A stretch of DNA of 16,242 nucleotides. It comes from Myxococcales bacterium (GTDB taxonomy: Bacteria > Myxococcota_A > Polyangia > Fen-1088). This document shows, one piece after another, positions 14,818-16,242 of this stretch. The stretch is from assembly GCA_003170035.1 (NCBI GenBank), contig PMZX01000171.1, forward strand, positions 6,211-22,452. Direction: 5' to 3'. Numbering within the stretch: position 1 is the stretch's first letter; every line of letters starts with the position of its first letter. A program made the translations under genes and the position numbers. The notes under the pieces were generated by a model. It had not been told where the DNA came from and searched no databases. It saw only the letters and a list, made by a program, of their open reading frames with translations.

Positions 14818-14857
14818 CGACGGCGGCGGTGGCGGGCGGCATGTCGGGCCGCCGTCG
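14818..14857. repeat. Perfect 10-bp inverted repeat, possible enhancer-binding site
   Basis: CGACGGCGGC (14818-14827) and GCCGCCGTCG (14848-14857) are exact inverse copies separated by 20 bp. The centre lies about 85 bp upstream of the start predicted from the sigma-54-like element, a typical distance for an NtrC-type activator dimer site. Confidence 0.45.
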
Positions 14858-14895
14858 AGGGCGCGCCATTGCCAGGCAGGCACACGGCTTTCGCG

Positions 14896-14911
14896 CTGGT
14901 CCCGGCCTTGC
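14896..14911 (+). promoter_or_regulatory. Possible sigma-54 (-24/-12) promoter
   Basis: CTGG at 14896-14899 and TTGC at 14908-14911 give the exact GG-N10-GC spacing and a perfect -12 TTGC; the CACG part of the -24 box is poorly matched. The predicted start near 14922 would leave the ATG at 14926 with an almost absent leader, which is a difficulty. The neighbouring sigma-54 activator makes it worth noting. Confidence 0.3.
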
Positions 14912-14925
14912 GTATGGAACCAATC

Positions 14926-15225
14926 ATGGATTCTGTTTCGCACAGGACGGCTACCTTCACGAGCGCCGGGCACTCAGCCCGCTGTGCCATCGCGGCGGCC
15001 GTCCTGACGCTCGCGTTCTTCGTGGCGGCACAGAGCACGGCGCAGACCACTTCGCAGGGACAGACGGTCGGTTCCACGAACATCACGCTGATGGGGACCA
15101 TCACCGTGAATCTCGACGATTTGATGGCCAACGGGGATTCCATTGACCACCAGATCGCGGTCTGGATTCCCGGCACCGCGCTCTCTGGATCGTTCTCCAG
15201 CGTCGTGACCTACACGGTGACCTGA
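14926..15225 (+). CDS. Small secreted protein of unknown function
   Basis: 99 aa from the ATG at 14926, which has GGA about 8 nt upstream; the in-frame ATG at 14914 (103 aa) is equally possible. A Sec-type signal is clear: a basic n-region with HSAR, hydrophobic core CAIAAAVLTLAFFVAA (about 20-35) and cleavage likely near STAQT. The mature part of about 60 residues is Thr/Ser-rich, has no Cys and alternates beta-type stretches (NITLMGTITVNLDDL, HQIAVWIPG, SGSFSSVVTYTVT). It resembles a short beta-sandwich or pilin-like strand set, but no family is recognised. It lies 58 bp before two receiver-domain genes and diverges from a sigma-54 activator, so it may be an output or an extracellular signal of that system (inferred). 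Confidence 0.7.
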   Translation: MDSVSHRTATFTSAGHSARCAIAAAVLTLAFFVAAQSTAQTTSQGQTVGSTNITLMGTITVNLDDLMANGDSIDHQIAVWIPGTALSGSFSSVVTYTVT

Positions 15226-15283
15226 CTATGACTTCGCTGGTAACAAATTGCCGCTTCTCCCGCCGCGCACTCGGAGGAGAACC

Positions 15284-15715
15284 ATGAAAGTCCTCATCGC
15301 CGAGGACGACACCGACCTCCGGCAGTCCCTCGAGAAGTGGTTCACCAGCTGGGGGCACGACGTGGTGGTCGCGGGCAGTGCGGCCGAGGCCGTTGCGGTG
15401 CTCAACAGCCGGAACGAACCCGAGCTGGCCCTGCTCGACTGCGAGATGCCCGGCTTCGACACCCTGGGTGCTGTCCGTCAACTGAGCAGGCGACCGGACC
15501 TGGTCGCAACCTACCTGCTCGTGTTCACGGCAAGCAAACAGAAGCCGCTCACGGTTCAGCTGCTGCGAGCTGGCGGTGGCGACTGCCTGCGCGAGCGATT
15601 CGACGGTCGCGATTTCGGGCTGCGCCTGGAGATCGGCAAGGCTTCTATCGAGCTGCACCGCCAGCGCTGGTGCCCGGAGAGTGCCTGTGTTGCCCAGGAC
15701 GAACGTGCCAACTGA
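15284..15715 (+). CDS. Single-domain receiver protein, degenerate (conserved lysine absent)
   Basis: 143 aa. The ATG at 15284 follows a near-ideal GGAGGAG Shine-Dalgarno (15273-15279) and begins MKVLIAEDD; an earlier in-frame start at 15248 lacks this. A receiver fold covers about 1-120 with acidic D8/D9, candidate phosphoacceptor D52 in LLDCEMP and T82 in FTAS. The conserved lysine-proline after beta-5 (usually YLTKPF) is replaced by CLRERF, giving E104 in place of Lys. Loss of this lysine usually impairs the conformational switch, so it may be phosphorylated without normal signalling or act as a phosphate sink. The 23-residue tail is Cys/Arg-rich with no output domain. It overlaps the next receiver gene by 11 bp, implying translational coupling. 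Confidence 0.88.
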   Translation: MKVLIAEDDTDLRQSLEKWFTSWGHDVVVAGSAAEAVAVLNSRNEPELALLDCEMPGFDTLGAVRQLSRRPDLVATYLLVFTASKQKPLTVQLLRAGGGDCLRERFDGRDFGLRLEIGKASIELHRQRWCPESACVAQDERAN

Positions 15716-16199
15716 TGACGAGGTTGCCCATGAATCGAACCGTGAAGCCCCTGCCGTCCCAACCGTCCTCATCGTGGACGACGCCCGGCTGAACGTCGAG
15801 ATCCTGAACCAGATCCTTTCGGGCGAGTACCGGACCGTGCGCGCCTACGACGGCCGACAGGCCCTGGAACTGGCGATGGCGTACCAACCGGACATCATCT
15901 TGCTCGACGTGGTCATGCCGAAACTGGACGGTTACCAGGTCTGCAGCATCCTCAAGTCCGACGCGCGTACTCGCGACATTCCGGTCATCTTCGTCACCGG
16001 CATGGACGATGATGATGCCGACCAGAAGGCATTCGCTGCGGGCGGAGCAGGCTACCTCACCAAGCCCTTCCGTCCGGAAATGGTGCTGAGCCAGGTGCAC
16101 ATTCACCTGGAACTGCAGCGCGCGAAAGACCTGCTTGCGACCTACCGCGACCAGCACGCGGCGCCCGAGTCACCTGCCGACCGTCTTCGCTGCGCCTAG
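15705..16199 (+). CDS. Receiver-domain response regulator
   Basis: 164 aa from GTG at 15705, which has AGGA 5 nt upstream; GTG at 15687 (170 aa, GGAGA upstream) is a close alternative. Either start overlaps the previous gene. The receiver domain (about 20-138) is intact: D25/D26 in LIVDD, phosphoacceptor D68 in LLDVVMP, T98 and K120 in YLTKPF. Sequence style (DGYQVC, RDIPVIFVT, HLELQRAKDLL) is that of receivers usually attached to HD-GYP, PP2C-type or kinase outputs, but here only a short helical tail of about 25 residues follows. A stand-alone adaptor or CheY-like role is therefore likely, with its partner outside the window. Confidence 0.92.
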   Translation: MPTDDEVAHESNREAPAVPTVLIVDDARLNVEILNQILSGEYRTVRAYDGRQALELAMAYQPDIILLDVVMPKLDGYQVCSILKSDARTRDIPVIFVTGMDDDDADQKAFAAGGAGYLTKPFRPEMVLSQVHIHLELQRAKDLLATYRDQHAAPESPADRLRCA

Positions 16200-16242
16200 C
16201 TCTACCCGGGGGTACGGCTGTGCGCGTGGGCTGTCACGTAGG

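Larger units (their letters stand above)
14690..14925. promoter_or_regulatory. Divergent regulatory region between sigma-54 activator and secreted-protein cluster
   Basis: This 236-bp non-coding region contains an 11-bp tandem repeat (14783-14804), a palindrome CGAGCTCG (14801-14808), a perfect 10-bp inverted repeat (14818-14857) and a sigma-54-like -24/-12 match (14896-14911). Together they fit the usual order of activator sites upstream of a sigma-54 promoter reading rightward. Confidence 0.45.

Noticed and set aside
14783..14857. Repeats in the divergent region as a CRISPR or integration site
   Set aside because: There are only two short adjacent copies and one dyad, no spacers, and no integrase or tRNA nearby.
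16203..16214. Inverted repeat TACCC/GGGTA after the last receiver gene as a terminator
   Set aside because: The stem is only 5 bp with no T-run, and the window ends 28 bp later.

Overview
The window is GC-rich, densely coded bacterial DNA. Several exported proteins consist of a lipoprotein-type signal, a long Gly/Ala/Thr/Ser/Asp-rich linker and a small C-terminal module. With an NtrC-type sigma-54 activator and single-domain receiver proteins, this style points to Myxococcota (Polyangia-like). That assignment is inferred from protein style only; there is no rRNA or other marker.

Layout. 1-512 (-) is the N-terminal part of a MelB/GPH-type sugar symporter running off the left edge. It diverges from 795-3194 (+), a GH94 disaccharide phosphorylase, so the pair looks like a module that imports a beta-disaccharide and cleaves it with phosphate. 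3206-4603 (-) is a YD-repeat lipoprotein with five near-identical 60-bp tandem repeats in its linker. 4698-5384 (-) is a DUF502 membrane protein and 5529-6338 (-) an exported double-psi beta-barrel (expansin/RlpA-like) protein. On the + strand follow a fused membrane/spermidine-synthase-like protein with degenerate catalytic motifs (6552-9356), an orphan six-helix membrane protein (9434-10051), an exported protein whose C-terminus looks like an FTP/PepSY protease propeptide (10144-11556) and a seven-bladed RCC1-type lipoprotein (11618-12985).

The right end is a signalling block. An NtrC-type response regulator (13316-14689, -) is followed by a possible small membrane ORF. Divergent to it is a + strand cluster of a small secreted protein (14926-15225), a receiver protein lacking the conserved lysine (15284-15715) and an overlapping intact receiver protein (15705-16199). 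The divergent intergenic region holds a 10-bp inverted repeat, an 11-bp tandem repeat and a sigma-54-like -24/-12 match. No histidine kinase is visible.

No tRNA, rRNA, CRISPR array, transposase, integrase or attachment site was seen. The best candidates for something undescribed are the signalling block at 13.3-16.2 kb and the set of exported proteins that combine one linker style with unrelated display modules.
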